Shown here one piece after another: positions 33,380 through 42,664 of a stretch of 58,382 bases of DNA (the first letter of the stretch is position 1; each line of letters opens with the position of its first letter). The notes beneath the pieces were generated by a model, which worked only from the letters and a program-made list of their open reading frames with translations, searched no databases and was not told the DNA's origin. Source of the stretch: Lachnospiraceae bacterium. GTDB taxonomy: Bacteria > Bacillota > Clostridia > Lachnospirales > Lachnospiraceae. The DNA lies in the NCBI GenBank assembly GCA_015057585.1, contig SVEF01000017.1, forward strand, positions 1 through 58,382. The letters run 5' to 3'. A program made the position numbers and the translations under genes.

Positions 33380-34144
33380 ATGTTATCCGAACACCAAAGA
33401 TTAACAGAACAAATTAAAGTATTTGAAAAGCAGATTAGTGAATTGCCGGAAGGGAAGTTGGTGATTTCTCATGGCTCAACCGATGCCAAATGGTATCGTA
33501 GCGATGGTCATCAAAAAACGTACATTCCAAAAAATCAACGGACTCTTGCAGAAAAACTTGCACTAAAAAAGTATCTTTCTATCACCGTAAAGGATATGAT
33601 ACAAGAGCAAAAATCCATTGAATTTTATCTGAAACATCATCGGAACAACACAGGGGCAACCGAAGACGCTTTGCTATGTGATAAGGAATTTCAATCTTTA
33701 TTGAATGCGCATTTCACGCCAAAATCAACAGAGTTGCAGCAATGGTTATCTTCCTCTTATAATAAAAATCCAAAGCATCCGGAACATCTCATACATAAAA
33801 GCAGTTCCGGACATTATGTCCGTTCAAAGTCAGAAGCAATGATAGACACTCTGCTATACCTTAATAAAATCCCTTTTCGCTATGAATGTGAACTTGTATT
33901 AGATGACAACATTTTCTACCCGGACTTTACCTTACGGCATCCCAAAACAGGAGATTTTTATTATTGGGAACATTTTGGACTTATGGATGACGAACCATAT
34001 GTAAAAAGCGCTTATTCGAAACTTCAATTCTATACTTTGCATGGCCTTAAACCTTCTGTCAATTTGATTATAACCTTCGAAACAAAAAATTCTCCTTTGA
34101 GTCCTGAAATGGTATTGCAAATCATCAATTACTATTTTACATAG
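33380..34144 (+). CDS. PD-(D/E)XK nuclease-like protein
   Basis: 254 residues from ATG 33380. The N-terminus is a coiled coil (LTEQIKVFEKQISELPEGKL). The C-terminal half fits a restriction-like nuclease fold: VRSKSEAMIDTLLYLNKIPF (helix with Glu), FYPDFTLRHP (Asp), YYWEHFGLMDD (Glu in place of ExK). Homologues are scattered in Firmicutes without a fixed context. The AGGAGG at 33351 is too far from ATG 33380 but is spaced correctly for an in-frame ATT at 33362, so the protein may be six residues longer. Confidence 0.65.
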   Translation: MLSEHQRLTEQIKVFEKQISELPEGKLVISHGSTDAKWYRSDGHQKTYIPKNQRTLAEKLALKKYLSITVKDMIQEQKSIEFYLKHHRNNTGATEDALLCDKEFQSLLNAHFTPKSTELQQWLSSSYNKNPKHPEHLIHKSSSGHYVRSKSEAMIDTLLYLNKIPFRYECELVLDDNIFYPDFTLRHPKTGDFYYWEHFGLMDDEPYVKSAYSKLQFYTLHGLKPSVNLIITFETKNSPLSPEMVLQIINYYFT

Positions 34145-34171
34145 AGTATAGATCCAGATGTTCCCCCTCAA

Positions 34172-34412
34172 AAAAGTATCCGGATATTTTTTTACACCTT
34201 CTAGATACTTTTCCTCTCAATTTTCATCTATATTTGCCCCTAATTTGAATTAAAAGTATCTATACACAAAAAAGTAAGTCGGAGATACGGCAATTTTCAT
34301 TTTTACGTATCTCCGACAATCTTTTTTTCATATAGATACTTTTGAATCCCCAAAAGCAAAAAAACTAGTCCTATTTGTATCTTTCACATGAATTTTTCTG
34401 CATAGATACAAT
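34172..34412. repeat. four-unit hairpin array with exact 28-base phasing
   Basis: Four GTATC...GATAC pairs, each with exactly 23 bases between, at 34176-34208, 34256-34288, 34307-34339 and 34377-34409. Flanks extend pairing (AAAAGTATC/GATACTTTT in unit 1, TTGTATC/GATACAA in unit 4). Units 2 and 3 are inverted copies and together make a large hairpin whose core GTCGGAGATACG / CGTATCTCCGAC ends in TTTTTTT, a rightward terminator. The array fills the gap between two convergent genes. Confidence 0.7.
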
Positions 34413-34436
34413 TCTAAAGCCAAACTCCTCTTTTCC

Positions 34437-35327
34437 TTACACCACTTCAATCTCATAGCAAAATTCCTCGCTCACACCCGCAGCAAGTACCCGGATTCCC
34501 TCTTTATCCTTTAATTCCCCCTGATAACCATGCCGGTCGCAGCGTCCCTGCCAAGGCTCCAGGCATACAAACGGTGCGCCCGGTTTTGTCCAGATGCCAA
34601 AGTACGGAAAACCTTTGCTATGTATCGTCACATACGGCGTTTTATCGTTGTGGCATAAAGAAACTGAAGTCAACTCCTGATGATCAAAAATGTACACATC
34701 CTCATTCCAGAAATCTTCTGTGATTTTCACATAGCCCTCTTCATCCAAAGAAAGCAGTTTCACATCATCGCAAAGAGCACAACCGCTACTGCCATCGATT
34801 CTGTAAAAAGGTAATTCCCCCTTTTCAAAAAAAGCGAGATACATATCACTTGTCTTCTTTCCCTCCGGCATCCTAAATGCAGGATGAGCACCAATGCTGT
34901 AGAGCATGTCAGACACCCCGGTGTTCTCTACCTTCCAGGAAACCCGAATGCGGTTGCCCAAAAGTTTATGTGTTACAGTCAACTTAAAGTCATAAGGATA
35001 CTTCTCTTTTGTTTCGGCAGAACTGCATAATACTGCAAAAACTTCATCTCCAAAACACTTCTCGGTCTCTTTCTCCAAAAACTCAAATTCGGAGGTCCAT
35101 GCAAAACCATGATTTGGCATATCATATTCCACACCGTTCACCCGATATTTTTTCTTATAAGATGCACCTATCATTGGAAACAAAAGCGGCGAATGCTTCG
35201 GCCAAAATGCAGGGTCTGCATTCCATAAAACTTCTCTTTGGTTCTTTTTGTCAAACACACGCACCAACTGACTTCCCCGTGCTTCAATTTCAAGTAACAA
35301 TCTTTCGTTTTCCAATACTTTTTTCAT
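34437..35327 (-). CDS. aldose 1-epimerase family protein, LacX-like
   Basis: 296 residues. Galactose mutarotase-like beta-sandwich: LLFPMIGASYKKKYRVNGVE, MPNHGFAWTSEFEF with the catalytic-type His, SIGAHPAFRMP (second His), and a C-terminal Glu in FVCLEPWQGRCD. LacX-type proteins probably interconvert anomers of sugars. Monocistronic; near the GH95 gene but not linked to it. Confidence 0.85.
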   Translation of the reverse strand: MKKVLENERLLLEIEARGSQLVRVFDKKNQREVLWNADPAFWPKHSPLLFPMIGASYKKKYRVNGVEYDMPNHGFAWTSEFEFLEKETEKCFGDEVFAVLCSSAETKEKYPYDFKLTVTHKLLGNRIRVSWKVENTGVSDMLYSIGAHPAFRMPEGKKTSDMYLAFFEKGELPFYRIDGSSGCALCDDVKLLSLDEEGYVKITEDFWNEDVYIFDHQELTSVSLCHNDKTPYVTIHSKGFPYFGIWTKPGAPFVCLEPWQGRCDRHGYQGELKDKEGIRVLAAGVSEEFCYEIEVV

Positions 35328-35376
35328 TGATTATCCTTTCTCTCACAGTCCTGCTTCGCCCTATATTCTTCGTATA

Positions 35377-35410
35377 AAAAAGCCTGCCCGGAATCTCCCT
35401 CCGGACAGGC
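35377..35410 (-). terminator. terminator after the Mrp-NifX gene
   Basis: Arms GCCTGCCCGGA (35382-35392) and TCCGGACAGGC (35400-35410), one mismatch, with TTTTTT on the minus strand. Confidence 0.8.
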
Positions 35411-35470
35411 CCTCCTAACTGTTCCGCAAAAGACAAACCTTCGCCTATCTTCACCAAACGTTCTTATCCT

Positions 35471-36823
35471 TTAGTGACAGCCTCCGCCGCAACCGCAGTT
35501 TCCGCCGTCCTCATGTCCGCCACAGCCGCAACCACAGCCTTCCCCATCTTCGTGGTGATGGTCATGAGAAGAGCAGGTCGGTTCATTACCTGCGGTCAAA
35601 CTGCCGTCAAGTAAACTGCTGACTGCCACATCAATATCGCCCTGTACACCAGGCACTACCATAATGCCGTGTTCCATCAGGCTTTCCATTGCAGGACCGC
35701 CAATACCGCCACAGATAACCACTTCAATGCCTTCCGCAATCAATGCGGCTACCGTCTGTGCATGACCAAGCCCTTCATTTTCCAATACACTCTTGCCTAC
35801 CAGTTTTCCATTTTCCATGGAATAAACCGTAAATTTCTTGCATCCGCCGAAGTGGCCGAATACATTCTTATTTTCGTCCGTGGCTACCGCAATCTTATAT
35901 ACTCCGCCCTGTGCACCCTTCTGTGCTCCAAAGCCGCGGCCACCTGCCGCTGCACTCTTTTCTACCGGAAGTGCCTCTTCTAAAATGTCAGCTGCCGTAT
36001 CCATCCAGTCACCGGTAATACCTTCGACATTTCCGGCATCAATTGCCTCTGCAATACTTGCGTCAAGCGGAAGCTTTGAAAGTACAGGAAGATGGAACTT
36101 TGCAGAAATCTCATCGATGTGGCTCTTTCCGAATACGGAAATCTTTTCACCACAATTGCCGCACTGGATGTAGCTGTAGTTTTCTACCAGACCAAGCACC
36201 GGAACATCCATAGCCTTTGCCATGTTCACTGCCTTTGACACAATCATGGAAACCAGTTCCTGAGGGCTGGTTACAATAATAATACCGTCGAGCGGCAGAG
36301 ACTGGAATACGGTCAGAGGTACATCACCGGTTCCCGGAGGCATGTCCACAAACATGTAATCCACTTCGCCCCAAAGCACCTGAGACCAGAACTGCTTTAC
36401 CGTACCTGCAATAACAGGACCTCTCCAGATAACCGGAGTCTCCTCATCTTCTAATAATAAGTTCACAGAAATCATAGACACATCATTCTTGGATGTCGCA
36501 GGAATAATGCCGAGTTCATTTGCCTGTACCATTCCCTTTACGCCAAATGCCTTCGGAATGGAAGGGCCGGTTACGTCAGCATCCAAAACCGCGGTCTTGT
36601 AACCCTTGCGGTTCATCAGTACGGAAAGATAAGAAGTCACAAACGACTTTCCTACACCGCCCTTACCACTGACAACACCGATTACTCTCTTTACGTTACT
36701 GTATTCATTCATTGGCTCCAAAAATTCACTCTTATCCGGCTTTCTGGAACCGCAACTGCTGCCACAACTGGAACAATTTCCGGAACAGGAACCTTCCTGT
36801 TCGTATCTTAATTCTTCGCTCAT
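35471..36823 (-). CDS. Mrp/NBP35 Fe-S carrier ATPase fused to a NifX-like domain
   Basis: 450 residues from ATG 36823 (MSEELRYEQEG), GGAGAT upstream. N-terminal Cys cluster CSGNCSSCGSSCGS, then a ParA-type ATPase: Walker A SGKGGVGKS near residue 55, DADVTGPSIP, FVDMPPGTGD, and the bridging CGNCGE near residue 220, which binds the Fe-S cluster in dimers. From about residue 310 a dinitrogenase iron-molybdenum cofactor-type (NifX/NafY) domain follows (KIAVATDENKNVFGHFGGCK, VVICGGIGGPAM). The tail is extremely His/Cys/Gly rich (HDHHHEDGEGCGCGCGG). Role: Fe-S cluster assembly or transfer. Confidence 0.9.
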   Translation of the reverse strand: MSEELRYEQEGSCSGNCSSCGSSCGSRKPDKSEFLEPMNEYSNVKRVIGVVSGKGGVGKSFVTSYLSVLMNRKGYKTAVLDADVTGPSIPKAFGVKGMVQANELGIIPATSKNDVSMISVNLLLEDEETPVIWRGPVIAGTVKQFWSQVLWGEVDYMFVDMPPGTGDVPLTVFQSLPLDGIIIVTSPQELVSMIVSKAVNMAKAMDVPVLGLVENYSYIQCGNCGEKISVFGKSHIDEISAKFHLPVLSKLPLDASIAEAIDAGNVEGITGDWMDTAADILEEALPVEKSAAAGGRGFGAQKGAQGGVYKIAVATDENKNVFGHFGGCKKFTVYSMENGKLVGKSVLENEGLGHAQTVAALIAEGIEVVICGGIGGPAMESLMEHGIMVVPGVQGDIDVAVSSLLDGSLTAGNEPTCSSHDHHHEDGEGCGCGCGGHEDGGNCGCGGGCH

Positions 36824-36914
36824 ACAAATATCTCCTTCCTTGTCAAGCGTTTCTGACAATCGTTCTTGCTTATCTTAAACGCTCCTAACAGTATACTCTC
36901 TTTCCCCTAAAAAT

Positions 36915-37814
36915 TCAAGGTTTCGGACTTTGATTTACAGAAGTTTCATAAATCAATTTCCTTTTCTTCTGCTCCTTTCTCCGGTACACCGATGGCAAAT
37001 CTCCAAACAACTCTTTGAACTTCTCCGCAAAATACATCTGATTCCCGTAACCGACCAGTTCCCCTACCTCGCCGATTGGCGTGTCCGTTCTGCGAAGCAG
37101 CGCTGCCGCCGCATTCAGACGCGAACGGCTCCGCAACTCCAAAAAGCTCATTCCGTATTCCTCTTCCAATATCCGTGCCGTCTGCCTGGTACTCAGATTC
37201 AAATATTCAGCCAGCTTTTCCAGCGTAATATCCTTATATTGATAAATCATCGTCTCATCAATAATGAACTTCCGTCTTTCATAGTTTTCTGCCCCATCCT
37301 GCTCTGTAGATGTATGCGTTCCGCGCTGTTGCCGCAGCAGCTGAACCGTCATCTGTTTTAACAGGCTCTGAATCATGTCACGATAGGCAACATCCTTTTT
37401 CTGCGCCTCCTCTTCCAAGGCCCTGAAGTACTCTGCAAACACCGGTACATTCTCCTTAAGCAAAAACCCCTGTTCCCAAAACCATGCATACAAATCCTCG
37501 GTGTCTTCCCCCTTAACCTTCTGCACATCAAAGCAAAAGGTATATTCCTCCATCAGATTCTGCCAATGTGTTCTCTGTTCGTGAAATGTCTTCGGCGGAA
37601 TCAAATACAAAACACCATCCGACAACGGATAATTCCCCTCCTGTAAAACTAAAATTCCCTCTCCGCCGCAAATATAATGCAGTTCAAAAAAGCTGTGCAT
37701 ATGATTCGGAAAATTTTCATAAAACAAGGTACGCTTCGCCTCTACCAAACGGAACTGCGCATTCTCTATCCTAAAAGTAATGTTCAATTTTGAAAAATCA
37801 AGCCCCTGCCACAT
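36915..37814 (-). CDS. AraC-family transcriptional regulator
   Basis: 299 residues from ATG 37814 (MWQGLDFSKLN), GGAGGTGG upstream. An N-terminal cupin (FPNHMHSFFELHYICGGEGI, with the His-x-His pattern) senses a small ligand, probably a sugar. The C-terminal pair of helix-turn-helices includes ITLEKLAEYLNLSTRQTARI and VGYGNQMYFAEKFKELFGDL. It is divergent from the GH95 gene with a 177-base intergenic region, so control of that gene is likely. Confidence 0.87.
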   Translation of the reverse strand: MWQGLDFSKLNITFRIENAQFRLVEAKRTLFYENFPNHMHSFFELHYICGGEGILVLQEGNYPLSDGVLYLIPPKTFHEQRTHWQNLMEEYTFCFDVQKVKGEDTEDLYAWFWEQGFLLKENVPVFAEYFRALEEEAQKKDVAYRDMIQSLLKQMTVQLLRQQRGTHTSTEQDGAENYERRKFIIDETMIYQYKDITLEKLAEYLNLSTRQTARILEEEYGMSFLELRSRSRLNAAAALLRRTDTPIGEVGELVGYGNQMYFAEKFKELFGDLPSVYRRKEQKKRKLIYETSVNQSPKP

Positions 37815-37991
37815 AAGCCACCTCCGTCCGTTCTGATACAGAGTATAGCATTTTCCCAACAAACCCACAAGTTATTTATACACTTTTCAGACGCAGAAAA
37901 ACGAAACACGTCCGAATCATATATATTCCGAACAGATAACCCATGATATAATAGAAACAAATGATTAACTAAAATCAAAAAGGAGGCTTTT

Positions 37992-40900
37992 ATGAAAAAC
38001 ACAAAAAAACGGCTTTTGTCTGTTCTTGTGCTTATATCCCTGCTGACCACGTTCGGCTGCGGCGGACCGGGCACATCTGATACACCGACACCGGGACCGA
38101 CCGGCACAACAGCACCGACAGAAGCAGCAAAACCAACCGAAACACCGGATGCCGACCCGACTGCGGCACCAACAAAAGCGCCGGATGCCCCGACAGTGAC
38201 TCCGGCAGAGGAAAATCCGGACATCTCCGGAGGAGAGGATGAGACAGGCGAACCTCCTGTCGTGGAAATTACAGGTATGGAATACAGACTTTGGTATGAC
38301 GATCCGGCAAGAGACGGCTATTCCGATTGGGAAAAGAAAAGTCTTCCTGTCGGCAACAGCAGCATCGGCGGCAACATCTTCGGCCGATACGACAAGGAAC
38401 ATATCACACTGAACGAAAAAAGTTTTTGGACCGGTGGTCCGTCGGCAAGCCGTCCGGATTACATCGGCGGTAACATTATAGAAAACGGTAATTACGGCGA
38501 AACCCTTGCCGAAGTACAGCGGCTGTTTTTATCCGGTGATACCGAGGCCGGACAGAAATTATGTGAAAAGCTCATCGGAACCTGGGACGGCTACGGCGGC
38601 TACCAGCTGTTCGGCAACCTGTATATGGACTTCGGCACCGTTGCAAAGAAGGAAGTCACAAACTACTACCGCGACCTCAATTTAAAAACAGGGATTGCCT
38701 CTGTCGTATATGACAAAAACAATACCCACTTTGAACGTGAAATTTTTACCAGTTACCTTGAAAATGTCATGGTGATTCATCTGACTGCAGACGGAACGGA
38801 TACTCTGGATTTTGTCCTTTCCTTAACACCTGAAAATACCGACCCTGCCAAACGGCAGACTACCATCACGGCAGACGGAAACCAAATTGATTTTTACGGA
38901 ACACTGGAGGACAATCAGTTAAAATACAGTGCCTTCTTAACCGTGCAGACCGGCGAAGAAGGTACCGTTGCACCACAGGACGGCACAAAACTTGCTATCA
39001 GCGGCGCAAGAGAGGTTACCATTCTTCTCAGCATGGGAACCGACTATAAAAATACATATCCGGAATACCGTTCCGGTGAGACGATGGACGAGTTAAAGGC
39101 ACGTGTCCGCGCCTGCGTAGACAACGCCGCCAAAAAGTCCTACGAAGCCCTCCGTGCTTACCATGTGGCAGACGTTTGGGAAATGATGAACCGCGTCGAG
39201 GTTGATCTTGGACAGGTACTTCCTGAAATTCCGACCAACGACCTGTTGAACGCTTATAAAAAAGATACGCTTCCTCAGGAAGAACGTGCCTATCTGGAAG
39301 CACTGCTGTTCCAGTACGGCAGATACCTTCTGATTTCCTCCTCCAGAGGAGAAACGCTTCCTGCTAACTTACAGGGTATCTGGGTAGGCAAAAACGGCAG
39401 CGACTGGAGCTCTGACTACCATATCAATGTCAATCTTCAGATGAACTACTGGCCGGTCTATAATACCAATCTTACCGAGTGTGCACTTCCGCTCATTGAT
39501 TACGTGGAAAGACTAAGAGAACCGGGCCGTGTCACTGCAGAAATTTACTTTGGAGTCAAGTCGGATGCAACGCATCCGGAAAACGGATTTACCGCCAATA
39601 CCCAGACCACACCGTTCGGCTGGACTTGTCCGGGATGGAGTTTTGACTGGGGCTGGTCACCGGCAGCTGTGCCGTGGATCATCCAGAACGTTTGGGAATA
39701 TTATGAATACACCTTAGACGAGACCATGTTAAAGGAAATGATTTATCCGATTATGAAGGAGCAGGCTATCTTCTACCAGCAGATTCTTGTAAAGGATGAA
39801 AACGGCGAGCTCATTTCCACTCCTTCCTACTCTCCGGAGCAGGGTCCGAGAACCAACGGCAATACCTATGAACAGACGCTCGTATGGCAGCTGTTCACCG
39901 ATACCATTACCGCTGCTGAAATTGTCGGCGAGGACAAAGCTTTGATTTCCGAATGGAAGGAAGTTCTCGCGAACTTAAAGGATCCGATTGAAATCGGCGA
40001 AAGCGGTCAGATTAAAGAATGGTACCACGAAACGTATCTCGGCAGTATTACCAGCGCCGAAAACTATAACCACCGCCACATCTCCCACTTGCTTGGTCTT
40101 TATCCGGGCGATTTGATTTCCGAGGAGACTCCGGAATGGTTTGACGCCGCTCTCGTTTCCATGCAGAACCGTACCGACAAATCCACCGGTTGGGCAATGG
40201 GGCAGCGTATTAACACCTGGGCAAGACTCGGAAACGGAGAAAAGGTATACGAACTTATCGGACTTTTGTTTGACAGCGGTATTTATCCAAACCTCTGGGA
40301 TACCCACCCGCCATTCCAGATTGACGGTAACTTTGGTTACACAGCCGGTGTGACCGAGGCTCTTATACAGAGTAACATGGGTTACATCAATCTGCTTCCT
40401 GCTCTTCCGGACGAATGGGCAGACGGCAGTTTCCGCGGTCTCGTGGCACGCGGCAATTTTGAAGTGGACATGACCTGGAGTGACAAGGCAGCAAGCGAAA
40501 TTACGATTTTATCTAAGAACGGCGGTACCTGCACGGTACAGTTTGAAGCCTCCGAGGATGTAAAAATTACGGATGCAAACGGAAATCCGGTTACTTTCAC
40601 AAAGGTAAAAGAAAACCGTTTCTCCTTCGAAACAGAAAAAGGCAAGACCTATACTATCCGCAATGCATTTCCATATTCTGCACCAAAGGAGTTCTCTGCA
40701 AAGAGAATCTCCGATTACGAAGTCGATTTATCCTGGGCAGGTATGGAAGGAGCAACGGAATACGTTGTTTACCGTGCAATGAACAATGGTGACTTTGCAG
40801 AGGTTCTCCGCACCAAGGAAACCTCGATTACTGATGTAACTGCAGTGACTATGAGTTTTGAAGATGTCTATACCTATAAAGTAGCAGGTCTTTCGCCTGC

Positions 40901-42581
40901 CGGAAAGCACGGTATATTCTCCCTCCCGGCAGAAGCAGGTACGTTAAGCAATGCGATTATCGACTCTAACAACAGCAAGGTAGTGTATACCGGTGATTGG
41001 TCCGTCTTTATGGAAAGCGACCACTATGAGAGCACCAACAACTGCTCCTGGACACCGGGGGCTACCGCAGAGCTTAACTTTACGGGAACGGGAATTGAAG
41101 TTTACTCTGTAGCAAAGAAAAACTATAACGCATTCAAGATTACCGTGGACGGAGTGGCATACGCGGACTACTACTCTGCCTATGCCGCATCTACTACACC
41201 GGACACCTTGATTTGCTCTGTTACCGGTTTGGAAAGCGGTACGCACACCCTCCGGATTGAAGTTATGGAGGATAAAGTAACTCCGGCAAACGACCACAGC
41301 GTTTCCTTAGACTACTTCAAAGTATTGTCGGGAGCAAAAAAAACACCGGTCAGCTCCGTTACTGTAGTTTCTGAAAATCAGGTCGCACTGTTAACCGAAA
41401 TCGGACAAAGTATCTCCTTATTTGCGCAGACCTTGCCGGAAAACGCAGATTACAAAGCAGTCACCTGGTCCGTAAAAGATACCTCCGGTGCTCCGGTAAA
41501 AGAAGTCACTGTTTCTGCTGACGGAATCGTTACCGTAACCGGGGCTTATAACGGAACCGTCGCTGTGACCGCAACCGCAGCTGACGGAGGCGGTGCTTTT
41601 GACGCCTTTGAAATTCAGGTGTCTACCGCAGAAGGTCCTGTGGCCAGCCGTAATCACCTGTATCAAACAGAGTTGGAGCTCATTCTCGGCAAAGTATATA
41701 ACAGCAGTTACACCACCAAATGGATGACGGACGGTGAGATTTCCAACAACCGCTTCGCCTCTGTGGACAATGGCTCGGATGTCGGTTTTGAAGTTGCTTT
41801 TGACTATGCCAAAACTATCAACACCCTGCTCATTTATGAGCGGACCGATTTATCCTATGACCAGTCCAATCCGGGCGGCGGAAACTCCCGTTTCACTAAG
41901 GTAGACATCCAGATATATAACGGCTCGGAATGGGTAACCAAAGCAAGTGCAAGTGCCGCTTACAGCGTGATTGATAACAATACGGTTCTGCATGAACTTT
42001 CATTTGACGAAGTGTCTGCGGATAAGTTCCGTTTTATCCTTTATCATAACGGTGAAGGAAAGGGTGGCATCACCCTTTGGGAGATGGAAGCTTACAACCG
42101 TATCACTACTACAGAAAATGCGGATTACAGCGCATTGATTACCGCTCTTGACAAAGCCGCTCTGTGTATGGAGTCCGATTTTACCGCAACGAAGTATAAA
42201 GAGTTCCAAGCAGTTCTTACCAATGCGGTTCTTTGTGCAAACGATGCTACTGCAACTCAGGAGGAAGTGGATGCTGCTGCAAAGGAGTTGGGCGCATTGA
42301 TTGGCGGATTATCCTTTACTCCTTCCTGTACGGATATCGATGTCATGACTCCATCCGCACAGCTCGGAGTGGGCGATGAAATGCCACTTTACGTATTGGC
42401 AAATCAAGACCGCGGATTTGAGACAGTGGTTCCTTTAAACGACCTTACCGTGACATGTAAGAACGGATGCCTTACCTATAAAAACGGAATCCTCACTGCT
42501 ACACGCGCAGGCGAAGAGACCGTGACGGTAAGTGCTTATGGAGTGACAAAGGAAATTAAGATTTTAGTGACGGAGAATTAA
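37992..42581 (+). CDS. secreted GH95 glycosidase (alpha-L-fucosidase type), multidomain
   Basis: 1529 residues. Signal peptide with a possible lipobox ending at Cys23, then a Thr/Pro linker to about 90. The GH95 catalytic part (about 95-885) shows YHINVNLQMNYWP near 475 (catalytic Asn pair), PSYSPEQG near 612 (acid Glu), NHRHISHLLGLYPGD near 694 and FQIDGNFGYTAG near 777 (Asp). Then a fibronectin III-like domain, a carbohydrate-binding-like domain (about 1000-1115), Big_2-like, F5/8C-like (1215-1375), a FIVAR-like helix bundle and a last Ig-like domain. It should release fucose or related galactose from host or plant glycans at the cell surface. No sortase motif. Confidence 0.88.
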   Translation: MKNTKKRLLSVLVLISLLTTFGCGGPGTSDTPTPGPTGTTAPTEAAKPTETPDADPTAAPTKAPDAPTVTPAEENPDISGGEDETGEPPVVEITGMEYRLWYDDPARDGYSDWEKKSLPVGNSSIGGNIFGRYDKEHITLNEKSFWTGGPSASRPDYIGGNIIENGNYGETLAEVQRLFLSGDTEAGQKLCEKLIGTWDGYGGYQLFGNLYMDFGTVAKKEVTNYYRDLNLKTGIASVVYDKNNTHFEREIFTSYLENVMVIHLTADGTDTLDFVLSLTPENTDPAKRQTTITADGNQIDFYGTLEDNQLKYSAFLTVQTGEEGTVAPQDGTKLAISGAREVTILLSMGTDYKNTYPEYRSGETMDELKARVRACVDNAAKKSYEALRAYHVADVWEMMNRVEVDLGQVLPEIPTNDLLNAYKKDTLPQEERAYLEALLFQYGRYLLISSSRGETLPANLQGIWVGKNGSDWSSDYHINVNLQMNYWPVYNTNLTECALPLIDYVERLREPGRVTAEIYFGVKSDATHPENGFTANTQTTPFGWTCPGWSFDWGWSPAAVPWIIQNVWEYYEYTLDETMLKEMIYPIMKEQAIFYQQILVKDENGELISTPSYSPEQGPRTNGNTYEQTLVWQLFTDTITAAEIVGEDKALISEWKEVLANLKDPIEIGESGQIKEWYHETYLGSITSAENYNHRHISHLLGLYPGDLISEETPEWFDAALVSMQNRTDKSTGWAMGQRINTWARLGNGEKVYELIGLLFDSGIYPNLWDTHPPFQIDGNFGYTAGVTEALIQSNMGYINLLPALPDEWADGSFRGLVARGNFEVDMTWSDKAASEITILSKNGGTCTVQFEASEDVKITDANGNPVTFTKVKENRFSFETEKGKTYTIRNAFPYSAPKEFSAKRISDYEVDLSWAGMEGATEYVVYRAMNNGDFAEVLRTKETSITDVTAVTMSFEDVYTYKVAGLSPAGKHGIFSLPAEAGTLSNAIIDSNNSKVVYTGDWSVFMESDHYESTNNCSWTPGATAELNFTGTGIEVYSVAKKNYNAFKITVDGVAYADYYSAYAASTTPDTLICSVTGLESGTHTLRIEVMEDKVTPANDHSVSLDYFKVLSGAKKTPVSSVTVVSENQVALLTEIGQSISLFAQTLPENADYKAVTWSVKDTSGAPVKEVTVSADGIVTVTGAYNGTVAVTATAADGGGAFDAFEIQVSTAEGPVASRNHLYQTELELILGKVYNSSYTTKWMTDGEISNNRFASVDNGSDVGFEVAFDYAKTINTLLIYERTDLSYDQSNPGGGNSRFTKVDIQIYNGSEWVTKASASAAYSVIDNNTVLHELSFDEVSADKFRFILYHNGEGKGGITLWEMEAYNRITTTENADYSALITALDKAALCMESDFTATKYKEFQAVLTNAVLCANDATATQEEVDAAAKELGALIGGLSFTPSCTDIDVMTPSAQLGVGDEMPLYVLANQDRGFETVVPLNDLTVTCKNGCLTYKNGILTATRAGEETVTVSAYGVTKEIKILVTEN

Positions 42582-42591
42582 TAACAACCAG

Positions 42592-42628
42592 ACAGAAGAG
42601 CTGCCCTTTATTAGAACAGCTCTTCTGT
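42592..42628. terminator. shared hairpin between convergent GH95 and lipase genes
   Basis: Perfect 12-base arms ACAGAAGAGCTG (42592-42603) and CAGCTCTTCTGT (42617-42628). T-runs are weak, so it may need help or act mainly as mRNA 3' end. Confidence 0.6.
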
Positions 42629-42664
42629 GTTACTTAAAACATACGCCCACTTTGAATTGTTTAC

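Noticed and set aside
34172-34412. CRISPR array
   Set aside because: Repeated blocks are only five to nine bases and occur as inverted pairs with variable distance between units; no cas genes.
39028-39303. Leftward ORFs inside the GH95 gene
   Set aside because: Mirror frames of a long gene with clear family motifs; no ribosome sites or homology visible.
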